Below, piece after piece: positions 1 through 11,069 of a stretch of 64,000 nucleotides of DNA; the first letter of the stretch is position 1, and each line of letters starts with the position of its first letter. The stretch comes from Xylogone sp. PMI_703 (Eukaryota; Ascomycota; Leotiomycetes), in assembly GCA_021399445.1 (NCBI GenBank), contig JAJTUQ010000008.1:992001-1056000 (forward strand), written 5' to 3'. The notes beneath the pieces are model-generated. The model saw only the letters and a list, made by a program, of their open reading frames with translations, did not search any database and had not been told where the DNA came from. The position numbers and the translations under genes are program-made.

Positions 1-400
1 TAGCTGACAACCAGTCTGTAATTTTCTAATAGCGCAACAACTGTGGCATGATCCCGTTCTTCTGCTCGCAAAAGTGGCGTTTGGTCATTATTATCCTTTA
101 AGTCAATATTTGGCGTCCCTGTTAAAAGCAAGCTCTTAACAACGGCTTCATGGTCCATGGAGGCAGCCCAGAACAGCGGCGTCCTACAAACCTTATCGAT
201 TGTGTTGACGATAACTTTGCCTGTCTCGAGGAGTAACTCTACTACGTTCACATGCCCTTTCTCTGCTGCGTACGAGAGGGGTGTCCGATTGCCTTTCTGT
301 ATCGAATTAATCTCCACCCTATCTATCTTAAGCAGTAGCTTAACCACATCTATACCCTCCTCCTGCTACCCACGAGAGCGGCGTACAAGTTGCATCTCCA
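1..400 (-). pseudogene. Ankyrin-repeat gene relic, cut by the window edge
   Basis: Read on the minus strand, about 115 codons give three or four ankyrin units with the usual signatures (TPLSYAAEKGH, VVELLLETG, TPLFWAAS). Ankyrin repeats are protein-binding scaffolds, in fungi often the C-terminal part of HET or NACHT proteins. The frame shifts by one base near 355-365, between a TPLSWVAGG stretch and a following VVKLLL stretch, so the copy appears broken. It runs off the left edge, so the remainder of the protein cannot be seen. No start or partner domain is visible. Confidence 0.7.
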
Positions 401-1550
401 GTGGGATGACTGGCACTAGTATTGTACTATAGGACAGGGGTCTATTTCGTGCCGTTTGATATTTGAAGATTGAAGGCCTAGAGAACCTGTATCCCATGCC
501 ACATCACTAGGAATATATACTATATATTCTGTGCATACCATGCAACATTGATGCATGATTCAATTTTACTGTTAGCCTAGAACTGTGGTAATATAATCAG
601 TGGCAACAGAAGTGCGATAGAGACATAATTATTTGTCTAACCACTTTCAAAGGTTTTGATACCCTTCAGCAAGGTTTTTACCCCTTGTGGTACAAGAGAC
701 AACGCCCGTATTAATGTTAACAACATACTGTATACATAGGTTCCTGAGATCAGAGATACCACAACCCGTTTCTAAATGAGCCATTCCGTCTTTCAAATAT
801 CCAACACCGTTATAATGCAATACCTTTCTCGGGAGGCCTACATTTCGATTGATTCAATTTCCAGACTCAATTCCAACCTTATACCCTTTTTTTTTAAAAA
901 AAAAAAACCACAAAGAGTACCCCTGTATTCTTTCTCTAGAGTTCGACTCTGTGGTGCGACGCGCTATATTCTCCTCGAGGAAGCAACAATTAGTCAAGTG
1001 TCGGTCGAGGAATACCAGCAAGGTCGGCAGCTTCGCCTGCATTCTCCTCGGATAGGAGTGCCAAATGAATGACACCTTCTCTGCTGTATTTCTGTGCGTC
1101 GCGGAATTCTCTCTCAGCAGTTGTTGGGTAAATCATGTCGATGACCATCGTGATTCGTGAAATCCTAGTTCGAAATTGAGAGAGAACTCCAAATGCCTTA
1201 GAATGTTTGTGTAAAGGTCTTCTGTCGCGGATCGCTCTAATAATTAAATCAGTTCATTTATTTCTGCACGCGCCGCATCAACTTATAGCACCACGTATTT
1301 TAAGAGGTATTCGTAGGACGGGGCTTTAGGAGACTTATTAGTCCTGATAGAAAAAAGAGATGTCAAGGGCATCTCGCTTAGCCAGCCATGTGACACGTTC
1401 CCAGGCATCCATTAGATGAAAAGCCGGTTGTCGAATTCTACCGTTCAGTACACACTATTGGTTATTAGGCGCTCCTGGTAACTTGACCCTTGGAAGGGCT
1501 TCAGTGGGGCCTGAGTGGGCTGTCACCCATTTCTTATTGTGACCAATGAT
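401..1550. other. Intergenic, no gene seen
   Basis: Only short uninformative reading frames are present. A T9-A12 homopolymer junction lies at 889-907, and the small ORFs crossing it on both strands (776-1075) are not credible genes. Confidence 0.5.
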
Positions 1551-1554
1551 GGAG

Positions 1555-1864
1555 GAAAGCTGTGAAGGAAAGCTGCCGCCAGACAGCAAAAAGATACACG
1601 TGGCCATACAATTTTAATGACCAGCTCAACCAGCGGAGGTTATTATTAAAGGCTTAACGTTATGACCAAACGCAATTGCAAGAAATGCTTTCTTAGGTAT
1701 TATAGTGGAATTGACGGCACCGTGCCGTAGCATGATGCCACGTTTATCACCAGCGGCCCGAGCCCTCTAACTCGTTTAATGAACCTGGACTACAGAATTC
1801 GAATACCTATGAGGAAGAATTAAATGATTATAACATGGATCAGTTCTTTACCGACGAGAGGTGA
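1555..1864 (+). pseudogene. Tail relic of type B coiled-coil family (copy of 62 kb locus)
   Basis: The last 35 or so codons before the TGA at 1862-1864 match the end of the broken gene at 62108-62991: both end in an NSNTYEEE...NDYNMD...FFTD pattern followed by TGA, and the 3' flank also matches for about 30 bp. A second patch near 1560-1590 resembles the VKES coding patch at 62583. The body between them is not readable as one frame. I read this as the surviving 3' end of a duplicated gene; the family is described at 22898 and 62108. Function unknown. Confidence 0.6.
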
Positions 1865-2602
1865 AGCGGAATTCAATCAAAAGGATATTTATTGTATATG
1901 TAAAATGTAGCAAAAGGTCATTACGAGTAGCTAATTTTCAATTTCTAATTTTGGCCACTTATGTATGGTCGCACAAAATAGTATTCACGCGTACAAATAT
2001 TCAATCACCTCGATTACCGCGAATACTATGCTACAAGTCTATGCGCATAATAATTAAAATATAAAAAAATGAGAGAATGTAACTTAATTGAAGAGTGTTA
2101 TTAGGAATTGTAACCAGATCCCTTTAACCATTTAACCATTATAAACTTTAAACACTTTGGAGGCCATTCACTTAGGATCCGAAACTAGTTTCGATTTAAA
2201 CGAATTGAATCAAATAAAGACTCGTCCTGCAAGTAATTCCGATCAATTACAGAGTGCTCTATTAAAATCAGCTGTCCGAAGGAAATTCTACATTAACTTG
2301 GGAGAATCTAGTAAAAATTGTCTATTGGCCAACCCAACTGAATGCGGACCGATCTACTTGTGGATAGCTATATCGTAGTGAGGACAAAGAATCAGGAAAA
2401 GCTTTGTGACACCCTAGTGTCATGACCTTCTAGGTAGAGCCTAGTCCCACCCCTATTTTATATGTAAGTATCTATCTTAATATATACGTTACGTACACTA
2501 CACCGCCTTTGGCTTTCGGTTTAACCTCGGTCTATATCTTGGCACAAGCTTAACTTGGAAGGACTTCGACGTTTCCAAGAGCGAAAATATGTCTCCCAGG
2601 CA
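1865..2602. other. AT-rich spacer with one doubtful ORF
   Basis: A 73-codon open frame at 2157-2378 begins at TTG, not ATG, and resembles nothing I know. Nothing else is supported here. Confidence 0.4.
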
Positions 2603-2766
2603 ACTACCGTATAAACTCACATCCACCAGAGTCGAGCTAAGAGATAATGTAACGCCATTCAGTGCGGACTGTCATCACGAAAAAGCAAATAATTCGGTAA
2701 ACATGCCATATAACGAAATATAGGGGGCTTAGCTCGACTCTGGTGGATGTGAGTTTATACGGTAGT
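2603..2766. mobile_element. MITE-like element with perfect 39-bp terminal inverted repeats
   Basis: Positions 2603-2641 and 2728-2766 are exact reverse complements (starting ACTACCGTATAAACTC), separated by 86 bp of unrelated sequence. The whole is 164 bp, too small to encode a transposase, which fits a non-autonomous miniature inverted-repeat element. No clear target duplication is visible at the edges. It sits at the 3' end of a minus-strand open frame and supplies that frame's last 11 codons and stop. The perfect match of the arms suggests recent activity. Confidence 0.75.
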
Positions 2767-3070
2767 CGTCGGCCTCGAGTAGTTTCCAGCTTTCCGAGGC
2801 TTGGGAGCAAGCAACGCACTTATCTGGATCGACTTCATTCAATATCCCGAAATATGACGACATACGTGAGAGTTGATCAATAAGTCTCTGCGGATTTATC
2901 ATAGAGCCGATATAAGCTTGATTAGGGAACCGACGCCACATTGGTCGGCAATCCAACTGCGCTGGATATTTCATCAAAACTGCTCCACGCTCGGAAATCT
3001 CTCGTAGATAGGTTACTTCCACTACTTTGATTTCTCTCTCATTGGAGGGCTGACGTCATCGAAAGGTGAA
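2729..3070 (-). pseudogene. Hypothetical ORF relic ending in the MITE
   Basis: An open frame of about 110 codons on the minus strand has protein-like composition (YLREISERGAV, WRRFPNQAYIGSMINPQ, DPDKCVACSQ). It is open upstream to about 3070 without a good start, and its last codons come from the MITE repeat at 2728-2766. I do not recognise the family. It lies just downstream of the 838-aa gene on the same strand and could be a decayed neighbour or a detached 3' part of it. Confidence 0.35.
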
Positions 3071-3261
3071 ATCGGCTCCACAAAGAGATATGTCGGTGAA
3101 GAAGTCCTGCCACTACATCCATTTGTATGGAAACCTGTCAGAGGGCTCGGGTCGCAGCATAGATTTCTCAGCTTGCATTATTGGCCAGTTACGAGATGTA
3201 GATTCATTCATGCTTTGCGTCGAAATTTGGAAGTCATAAGAGTTAATTGGTCACTCAGATC

Positions 3262-5778
3262 TCACCCTGACTGAGGTGGCGTAATGAGGCGACTTGTCGT
3301 CAACGCAGTCATAAGCCTGCGAGTCTGCCTTCGATTGCCGTTGTGAGTCTTTTGTACACCTTGTGGTTGTGCCACACTGGCTTGGAGTGGTGAACGACGT
3401 CTGAGGTTCGTTCCTCTAGCTTTTGTGACATTGCCGGGTACTGTTTGGGAAGTGCCTTCGTTGAAATAAGACTGTGTACTACAGTGCGATGGATTTGCTG
3501 TTTGTGTAGTAAAGGCGGTAGCTTGACCTTTCGTACGTGCTAGTTGCCTCTTCTTTGATGCTTTCTTCCGTTTGACGATACCCTGAGGCTTTCCGGTCTG
3601 TGTGTTAGTTGCCTTGGTCTTATCGCGCGAAGCAGTGACAGCGTTAGATCTAGGGCGAAGCCTATCTCGCCACGTCGTCTGCTCCTCAGGCTTCGTCCTG
3701 GTTCGAAGCCTACCCCGCCACATCGTCTGGTCCTCTGCTGGTGGTTTTATCCTCGACTGACGACGTGTTCCTCTGGATAGTTTTCCTCGATGCTGGCGCA
3801 TTCCTTCTGGTGCTATAACTGAGTTCGGGGTACCATCCTGTAACAAGTTCATTTGCCTAGAACATACTGGATGTTTTGCTTCTCGACCTGGCACTTCTGG
3901 GCCAGGATTTAAACCAAACTGTGGCGGCGTCGTACGAAGCCTTTCCTCTAAACGTTGCTGGTGCTTCGACTTCCTCCATTGACGCATTCTGGCGATCATT
4001 TCGTCTTCAGTATCGTCATCATTTAGCCGATCCCGATCCTGCCACACGATATCCAGTTCATCTAGCAGTGGCTGTGGGAGGGAAGTATCACATGCAGTAG
4101 GCTCGGAATCGCCATTGATAATCGACTCTTTCCAACGCGATGCCTCTATCATTCGCAGCTTTTCAGCCATGTCGGAATCCCAACCAAACTCCGTGTTGAT
4201 CGCTTTCAATCGTTCCGTCAAGTATTGTGGCTGGAGGAGCTGCTTCACTTTGGCCTTGGGGTCCTGCCACCAGCATGACGGTGGAGTCCTTTGTCCGGTA
4301 ATAAGCCCACAGTCTCTCCAGAATGTAACTAGTTCTTGCATCTTCGGCTCCGTCTCTTCTAGAAGGGCCACGTACTTTCTCCTTCCGCATCGGATCGCCT
4401 CCCGGTCTATTTCGTTCAACTCATCCATCAAATCTGCTGGCCATGTCTTGTAAATGGAAAGCGGGTCCTCTGCCAATATCGAGTCGGGGTTGCTCTCTCT
4501 CCAGCGATTGATCGCCTCTTCTCTTTTGACCACTGCGCTCTTATACTCTTCATCGTATGATTCGCGTCCCATCTCGTCGGCACGTTCGCGCAATGTCATG
4601 AGCCCCTTGACTAAGTACCAAGGGAAGAGTGTGCCACCAGGACTGTGCCCCATATCCCTCAATAAGGGTGAGTCAGGCAAAGGCACCAATTCCACGCTGG
4701 ACTCGACTGCAGTCCACCGATCGTTTACTTCTTGACCAAACCGAACAGCCCACTCCTTTATCCATCGATACGAAACAGCTACCTTGCCCGCCCTACACTG
4801 TTGCACCATACGCTGTTCTATAGGATTTACCGCAGAGCAGTGCTTGATCAGCCAGTCTGGAAGAGGTGGGGGCATCTCAAAGCCTTCTTCTTCCAAGGGT
4901 GTAAGGCTTTCCCATGACATGAAAGGGTGGCGGAACTTGCGGAGCTCGAAATTATTAGACGGCTTCAATTTGGATAGTCGCTCGATCAGATCCTCCGGCT
5001 CGATATAGCCACGCTTCAACTTCTCCGCTTTGAGCATGGCAACTGCCCCTGGCCAGGCGGTTTCCGAAACAGAGAGGCATTGCGATTTGCCCTCGTAATA
5101 TTGCGGCGGTCGTATGCCGTAGGTTTCACAGTGCATAGCGAAATATTTCTTGAAAACGGCCTGTCTCTGCTCTGGCGTCAACACCGAAGGGTCGTAGTCG
5201 AATTCTTTGCCTAGCGCCTCCGCCTGGTCCACTAGTATCTCCTCCTCACTAAGCTCCTTTATCTCCTCGCTGGAATTTTTCGCCTCCTCGCGGATTCCGA
5301 AGCATGCAACACAGCCGAGCTCGGCCAAAAATTCCCGGATAAGGACCCGTCTCTGCTCTGGTTTCAACACCGAACCGTCGTAGTCAACTTGGATGCCTAT
5401 CTCCTCTGCGAACTCCACTAGCTCCTTATTACTACTCTCTACCACCTCGAGGAATCCACTTAATGCTTTTTCCGCCTCCTCGCGGATTTCACGCGGTGCC
5501 GTGTTGTATGGTCCAAAGCCAATTGAGGATAAACATTTCTTAGTAAGTGCTTGTCTCTGCTCTGGTCTCAACACCAAACCGTCGTAGTCAAATTGAATGC
5601 TCATCTGTTTTGCGAGCTCCAGTAGTGTCTCGTCACTATACTCTATTACCTCGCGAAGCCTACATAATTGAGTATCGGAAGCATCATCTCTTTCGGAGTC
5701 AAGTATCATGCCTTCTGGGTGTGACTGTGACGACTGGAGTATTGATTCACCCATCGTATTATTTGGGATTTGGGGCAT
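3262..5778 (-). CDS. Large hypothetical protein with three N-terminal repeats and a basic tail
   Basis: An intact single-exon frame of 838 codons begins at ATG 5778. The first 220 residues carry three diverged copies of a unit containing an FDYD/VDYD box followed by an RPEQRQ-type box (FDYDGLVLRPEQRQ, VDYDGSVLKPEQRR, FDYDPSVLTPEQRQ), each preceded by an acidic helix. The middle (about 220-600) is W- and E-rich and probably helical. The last 220 residues are strongly basic and low in complexity, with two adjacent MWRGRLRTRTKPEEQ/TWRDRLRPRSN-like units and KRKKASKKRQ, which suggests nuclear or nucleic-acid association. A GTGAG donor overlaps the stop codon, so a short extra 3' exon is possible. 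Function unknown; no known domain recognised. Confidence 0.8.
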   Translation of the reverse strand: MPQIPNNTMGESILQSSQSHPEGMILDSERDDASDTQLCRLREVIEYSDETLLELAKQMSIQFDYDGLVLRPEQRQALTKKCLSSIGFGPYNTAPREIREEAEKALSGFLEVVESSNKELVEFAEEIGIQVDYDGSVLKPEQRRVLIREFLAELGCVACFGIREEAKNSSEEIKELSEEEILVDQAEALGKEFDYDPSVLTPEQRQAVFKKYFAMHCETYGIRPPQYYEGKSQCLSVSETAWPGAVAMLKAEKLKRGYIEPEDLIERLSKLKPSNNFELRKFRHPFMSWESLTPLEEEGFEMPPPLPDWLIKHCSAVNPIEQRMVQQCRAGKVAVSYRWIKEWAVRFGQEVNDRWTAVESSVELVPLPDSPLLRDMGHSPGGTLFPWYLVKGLMTLRERADEMGRESYDEEYKSAVVKREEAINRWRESNPDSILAEDPLSIYKTWPADLMDELNEIDREAIRCGRRKYVALLEETEPKMQELVTFWRDCGLITGQRTPPSCWWQDPKAKVKQLLQPQYLTERLKAINTEFGWDSDMAEKLRMIEASRWKESIINGDSEPTACDTSLPQPLLDELDIVWQDRDRLNDDDTEDEMIARMRQWRKSKHQQRLEERLRTTPPQFGLNPGPEVPGREAKHPVCSRQMNLLQDGTPNSVIAPEGMRQHRGKLSRGTRRQSRIKPPAEDQTMWRGRLRTRTKPEEQTTWRDRLRPRSNAVTASRDKTKATNTQTGKPQGIVKRKKASKKRQLARTKGQATAFTTQTANPSHCSTQSYFNEGTSQTVPGNVTKARGTNLRRRSPLQASVAQPQGVQKTHNGNRRQTRRLMTALTTSRLITPPQSG

Positions 5779-6283
5779 CGTCTGCTGCCGGTCGCAGGGA
5801 GGAAGAGTGATATTCTACGGTTCATAACGCTTGACAGAGTCAGTTCATAGTCAGTAATAAGGCGTGCGGTTATGTGGACTTGCAGTGAACCAAAGACTGG
5901 TCTAAGGGAATATGAGGTTGGAAGTTGTCGAGTTAGGCAGATAGCAATGAGCATTTAGCCTTAGGCTTCGGCAATAAGCGGTTAGGCCAAAACAACCAGA
6001 AGTGATCACATGATCGATCCTCTTGTGTTAACACACCAATCAGTCGCGTGGATTACGCGATGCACAAGTTATGAAGGACGCGTTTTCCAGCCCCGCGATT
6101 AAATGAGGCCTTTCATTGGCGTTAGCATTTACATACACGAGTGGTGTCGATAAGACGATTGAAATGGACAGAATCCCCAGTCTTCCCCCGTTACTCTCTC
6201 CTCTCTCCCCTCTTTACAGCTAGTTGCTCAGCCTTTTCTTCATCCTACCTGCCTTTCTCGCGATCCATCTTCCATTCCCAAAG
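5779..6283. promoter_or_regulatory. Divergent promoter region with CT-rich tract before the kinase
   Basis: The two flanking genes are transcribed away from each other from this 505-bp gap. A pyrimidine-rich run at about 6181-6218 lies just before the kinase ATG, a common feature of expressed genes in filamentous fungi. The run ends in TTTACAG, so a 5' UTR intron is possible. Confidence 0.4.
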
Positions 6284-8832
6284 ATGGCAGGCTCAGAGTA
6301 TTCCCTAGCTCACACCATCCTCTATCTCAGACCACAGAGAGAAACTATCGAGGTATTGGATATCGTCGACAACGAGCCTTATGTAAAAATAGTGGCTCCA
6401 CCCCCTAAACCTGTTGATATCCCCCTCGGAAAGCCCCCAGACCTCTTCCCTACCACCCACCTTTCTCCTTATAGCAACATTTCACACGATTACGGCGGAG
6501 TATCTCGCGAAAGCACGCCTGGCCCAGGCCTATACACCCCTTCCCCGAAAGTTTTGAGGCTCGGATTTGATTCCATCGAACCGCCGCCTCCAGCATTCGA
6601 GGTTGGACTTGCACCTAAGTCCCATGTTAAAGTGCCTTATTACAGCACGCGTCCGAAGAAGAATCCACTTAAGGCCTACTTTCGAATCCATTACAATTTC
6701 AACAGCGGCGCACTCCTGATTACGGCTTTGGACGAGATAAAAGTTGGAGACGCCCTTTTACCAAAACGGCACTCCTTACTTCTCATGGCCGGCGCGACCA
6801 TTCACTGCGGAGGAGAATTCGAGTTCAAAGTCGAGTTTCCAGATCTCAGCAACTGTGCTCAAGAGCATGAGATGAACTATCAAGCATACGCTGCGGAGCT
6901 CGGTTTCCCCGATGCTCAATACTTAGCATCTTCTCAAGAAGAATTGCTACCAATTGGTGCTGAACATAGAAGCGTAACCATCTTAGGTCAAGGTACTTTC
7001 GGGGAGGTTCACAAGGCATTGCATATTAGAACCGCAAAAGCCGTTGCCATCAAGATCCTTAATGGAAGAGGAAGGGACGAAATGAAAGAGGTGAATATAA
7101 TGAGCAAGCTTAACCATGTGAGTTAGTTCACGCTTTGTTCTACTATGTGCTAATATTTGAGAAGGAGAGTATCATCAAATATGAACGTGCCTTTGCACTC
7201 CCGAGTGGCAAGATTTGCATCGTGATGGAGCTTGCCGTCAATGACCTCGAGACACATTTGAAAGCTAGGCAAAACAGCAAGGGCAAAGCCCATTTGTCGC
7301 TGGAATGCTTCCAATCTATCAACCGGCAAGCTTTATCAGGCCTCGATTATCTTCACCGGCAAGGTGTTACCCATCGGGATTTAAAAACAACGAACATTTT
7401 AGTAACGAAGTGGGATACAAAAACGGATACTCCCACTATCAAACTCGCAGACTTTGGCCTTGCAGGCATAGGTTCCAAGCATACGACGTTTTGCGGGACG
7501 AAAGGCTACGTTGCTCCTGAAGTTATACAGGCCCATCAGAGTACCGAAACGCTTAAGAAGCAAAAGGACAAAGGGATGGAAACGAATTCACAAAACCAGC
7601 TGCTGGTGTACACTCATGCTGTTGATATTTGGACGTTGGGCAAGATTTTCCAGGAGCTTCTTCAGTATGTTCCCTCGGTACGTCGTGGAAGGAGGGCTCC
7701 AGTCATCAAAGAACCAGCACTTCGCCTCATTCGTCTGATGATGCAGGACAACCCTGGGACGCGACCGACAGCTGCCGAATGTTTGAAACATCCTTGGGTG
7801 GCCATAGTTGATAGTTCTGATAATGTGCAAGCCCAAAAACGCGACAGGTCACCTACTCCGTCCACTTCAAGCCCCGCTTCAGGTGCTGGGCAGCCTCTTC
7901 GAAAGGTGATTCGAAGGGTACTTGAAGATTCTACCGAAGAGGGCTCAACTATTATGATGATGAACTCCATTTGGCCAGATGGCCTTCATTATCCTAATAT
8001 TTCCGGCCAAGTCTCACACGGCGCGCCTACTCTTTCTGATGTAGAGATGGAAGACCACTTTTCGTTTGACGAAGAGCAACTATCACACGACGATTCGCAA
8101 CCAACTCAGCTGACCATTCAACTTAGAGAGGATGGTCAATTGTCGCTTACCACCAATGGCCACAATGGCGCGTCAATACTCAACTCCCTTGTCACCCGAG
8201 ACGAAAACATTCCTCTAGCCATCTTGGCCGATAATACCTGTCCCCGAGGAGCGCCATCTTCAATGCAGGATATAACACGAAGGCTACTGGCGGCCCTTCA
8301 GGCGGAAGGCTACAACAATACGACAATTGCAGGCAGTAATGCAAGTGTAGGAGTTATCCACGACGAGCTTTCTCGGTTAAACATCTCAAGTATGCAACTT
8401 CGCCAAGAGTCAGAGGGCTCCGTTCTGCTAAGACTTGAGTTTGATAATGAAGAATGGACTAGCAGCTTCCGGAATGAAGTACAACCTGCAGTCAGTATCG
8501 GGTTACAGCTAGCCGGTCCTGTCGACCGAAACAGTAAGGCCGATGATGTTCTGAACTCTCGTTCTCACCTTCAAATCCTGTTTGGTCAGGCTCCCTTGCC
8601 CTCTTTCGTGGATGCACTATGGTTTAACCGGCAAGAATCCGACGGAGCCCTTGCTCAACTCTCGGTGCCAACTATTACGCTTAATAACAGTGGAATTACT
8701 GGTCAGACTTTAAGTGTTAATCAACTAGGCGTCACATCTATCGGAAATCGTTCGAGTTTGTGCAGCGAATCTAGTAAAGGCGTCACATATCCCAACCATC
8801 TTGAAGACGTCATGGCGAGCATTTCGTTTTGA
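6284..8832 (+). CDS. FHA-like / Ser-Thr protein kinase (Rad53/Chk2-like layout)
   Basis: Two exons, 6284-7117 and 7162-8832, join in phase to 834 aa; the 44-bp intron has GTGAGT and ends TTTGAG, and splicing restores the kinase beta3-alphaC region. Residues about 130-215 look like a diverged FHA domain (AYFRIHYNFNSGALLI, then GDALLPKRHSLLLMAG). The kinase domain spans about 230-490 with an intact glycine loop (GQGTFGEV, near 234), AIK lysine, HRDLKTTN (about 349), DFG (about 375) and APE (about 397), so it should be active. The remaining 340 residues are low-complexity and acidic or Ser-rich with no recognised domain. FHA plus kinase is the layout of DNA-damage and meiotic checkpoint kinases, but the C-terminal extension is unusual and orthology is not proven. 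ATG 6284 was chosen over the upstream TTG-opened frame. Confidence 0.85.
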
Positions 8833-9490
8833 TAGTTCGCCTCACTTCATTTTTTTACTTTCTGTTCGAGGTTATCTGAATATTCCAGCCATGACTAAGA
8901 TATACAATTACCCGATGTTAGACCTATGATGAGTGGAAGCGAATGCGCAAAGGCAAAGATCCAGTCCAAGAGATTCAAAAGCGTCCCCGAAACAACGCGA
9001 CCAAAGAGGTTCTAGCTCTTCATATAAAGACTCATTAGCTCGCACGAAGAGTAAGTGTTTTCACGTTTGAGAGAAGAACGGCTTTTTTTGGCTTGGGTTT
9101 TGCCGCTGCAGATAATGACGAAATGGCCAATAAGGCTAGAAACGATGGATAGAGAAATTCCAGAAGCAGTATTATGTGACTATCTTCCTTTTTTCATTCT
9201 AAGGCTGTTGATCAAAGCTGTCTCCCATTAAAGACCTATGTATATAACAGATCTAATAAAGGACAGATCACTTGTTTTGATTTATTGGTTAGATGTTAAG
9301 GCTACTACCTATGGTGCACAAGGCTCCCGCCACCAAGAGGGGCACCGAGGGTGCCTCGCCGCCTATTCAGCCTTGCCACATTAACTCACCGCCTTCAGGA
9401 AACGAATACTGCCGGTATTATCATCGTTGACTGCCAAGCTACAACCATCCGAATAATATTTGTCCGAAGTTCGGGACAAATCCGCCAAAA
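8833..9490. other. Intergenic, nothing recognised
   Basis: No coherent reading frame, splice structure or repeat was seen. An 86-codon open frame at 9351-9611 overlaps the next feature out of frame and is probably chance. Confidence 0.4.
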
Positions 9491-9820
9491 ATGCGGCAGA
9501 GAATCACTTTCCTTCAGAGACCGGAAGACGCTTATGATCCAAGCCAGCTACAACTTACTCAAATATCAATCTTGGCGAAGAACCTTCGTGGTGCTAGACA
9601 AGACCGAGTGACAATTAGCTTTGAGTCTCTCCCTCAAGAACTCTACCGTGTCTTGAAGAGTAGTTACGAAATACATATACGATGGGCTAGTCCAAGTCCA
9701 TATGAAACAATTCCACCAATTGTATCAAGGGTTTCTCCAGGGCTCCATATCTTCTATACTCCGCAGCAAAATACCACTAACTCGCGAGTATCTATAAAGG
9801 GTCCTCTAGTTCTAAATTAA
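9491..9820 (+). pseudogene. N-terminal fragment of a PBN1/PIG-X-like protein
   Basis: The 109-codon frame opens with MRQRITFLQRPEDAYDP and continues through LPQELYRVLKSSYEIHIRW, ASPSPYETIPPIVSRVSPG and LHIFYTP. This is the pattern I associate with the N-terminus of fungal PBN1, the ER membrane subunit that stabilises the first GPI mannosyltransferase. The full protein is several hundred residues with a C-terminal transmembrane anchor; here it stops after about 100 residues, so only the first part is present. It is followed within 100 bp by a fragment of an unrelated conserved gene, so I read both as duplicated pieces and not working genes. Recognition is from memory of the family. Confidence 0.65.
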
Positions 9821-9890
9821 GATTCTATAGAGACCTCTTATGCCCGATCATAAAAAAGTTTTTGGAATTATTTATTGTGAATCATTTGAC

Positions 9891-10348
9891 GTATTTGCGC
9901 TATCTCATCCGAACATGGGTGGAATATTGATGAACTTCTGGAACAAATGTAAGTGTCCTAGACTCGGCTTTATTCCCATAATGTGAAAACGTTTATTGAC
10001 TCTGATTTAGGTGGGAAAGACTCAATCTCGTGAGAGTCTACACGAAACCAAAGAGCAAACTGCCAGATTATACTGCGCCGGTTGTGCTACGTTCTACAAA
10101 GTGTACAGTGGAAGACTTTGTAAGCGGTCCTCATTGACATGCCTTCAGATTTTTAGCTAACGCATACAGTGTAATGCTATCCACAAAACTATTGTGGAAC
10201 AATTTCGACATGGCAAATCGGTGAAGCATCAGCCCCAGCGCGTGGGTCTTGGGCATGAACTTGCAGATGAAGATATCAGTAAGTAGGATTTTGCTGAAAG
10301 TGGTATGAGTTGAACTAACTTCCCACAGTTACCATTGTCAAACGATAA
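9891..10348 (+). pseudogene. C-terminal (TGS-domain) fragment of an RBG1/DRG1-type GTPase
   Basis: Four exon pieces splice cleanly: to 9948, 10011-10119, 10170-10278 and 10329-10348, with GTAAGT, GTAAGC and GTAAGT donors. They encode the end of a DRG-family GTPase: [38 protein letters not shown], then CNAIHK, KHQPQRVGLGHEL and a final DIITIVKR before TAA. DRG1/RBG1 proteins bind GTP and associate with ribosomes; this part is the TGS domain. The whole GTPase core is missing and a short block that normally precedes KHQPQRVG (KYALVWG-like) is deleted. Introns are preserved, so the copy arose by DNA duplication, not reverse transcription. Upstream of 9891 the frame hits a stop. Confidence 0.75.
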
Positions 10349-10409
10349 AGCGCATCAATTCTTCCATGGATGTCAGTGGCCCTTCACATCTGCAGTTTGG
10401 TATAAGAAT

Positions 10410-11035
10410 CTATGATTCAGCAGGCTCAATATGTTTTTGGTTCTGAGGTGAAGAAAGGAGAATTACGGCCACGTTTCTATACCATTGGAGATGTTGAAAG
10501 CGCATCATGGAAGGTATGTTGAGGCCCTGCTCATGCTCGCCACAATCGGGTGCTGCATTCGATGAGTTATGCAGAACTTTCTTCTCCATCCCGGATGATT
10601 TCTTCCAAGTGCTCTTATCGCTCTCCTCCGCTGCAGTCTTTCCAATCTCGGGGTTTGCTAATGAATGCAGAGAGATAGGTGCATTGATGTCCCGAAACTC
10701 CCTTTCTTTGTTTGCCTCTCTCAATTCAAGCTCTTCACTGTTCGGAGAGTCCACATCCATCTGTGGGGTTTTCGGACTGGAGTCCTCTGGTTGCTCGGCT
10801 GTGCAATTTTCGGGGCTGGCTATGGGTGAATCTGCGAGCTGGATGGCCGAGTCTGGGCAGCAGTTAGGGTTAGTTTGACGCTCAGCTCCCTCACCATTAC
10901 TGCAGGACGCAGTCGATTCATAAGATGTGTGACGAGGAGTATCAATACAATCAATGCCAGGGCTAGACCGACCGAGAGCGTAGTCCTGTGAATGCTGGAG
11001 TGGTTGCCACTGGGGGATGACGGCGCTGTTGGCAT
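10410..11035 (-). pseudogene. Single-pass membrane protein remnant, frameshifted
   Basis: From ATG 11035 the frame encodes a short Ser/Pro/His stretch, a strong transmembrane segment (SVGLALALIVLILLVTHL) and a basic stop-transfer patch (MNRLRP). Near 10900-10930 the coding potential moves by one base to a frame giving a long acidic, Ser/Pro-rich cytosolic tail (DVDSPNSEELELREANKE, then WKKSSGMEKK). This is the layout of fungal cell-surface proteins with a WSC-like or Ser-rich ectodomain, but no ectodomain or signal peptide is visible upstream. The shift and the missing ectodomain make this a probable remnant. Confidence 0.5.
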
Positions 11036-11069
11036 GACTTAGTAAGAAATTGGTTGGTATAACAAGCAC

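Noticed and set aside
776..1075. Overlapping ORFs of 68-98 codons
   Set aside because: They run through a T9-A12 homopolymer and overlap on both strands without conserved motifs.
3022..3265. Extra 3' exon for the 838-aa gene encoding a PPMREKSK end
   Set aside because: The donor overlapping the stop is phase 2, and joining to that frame is out of phase; another acceptor gives only a short tail, so it is left as a possibility.
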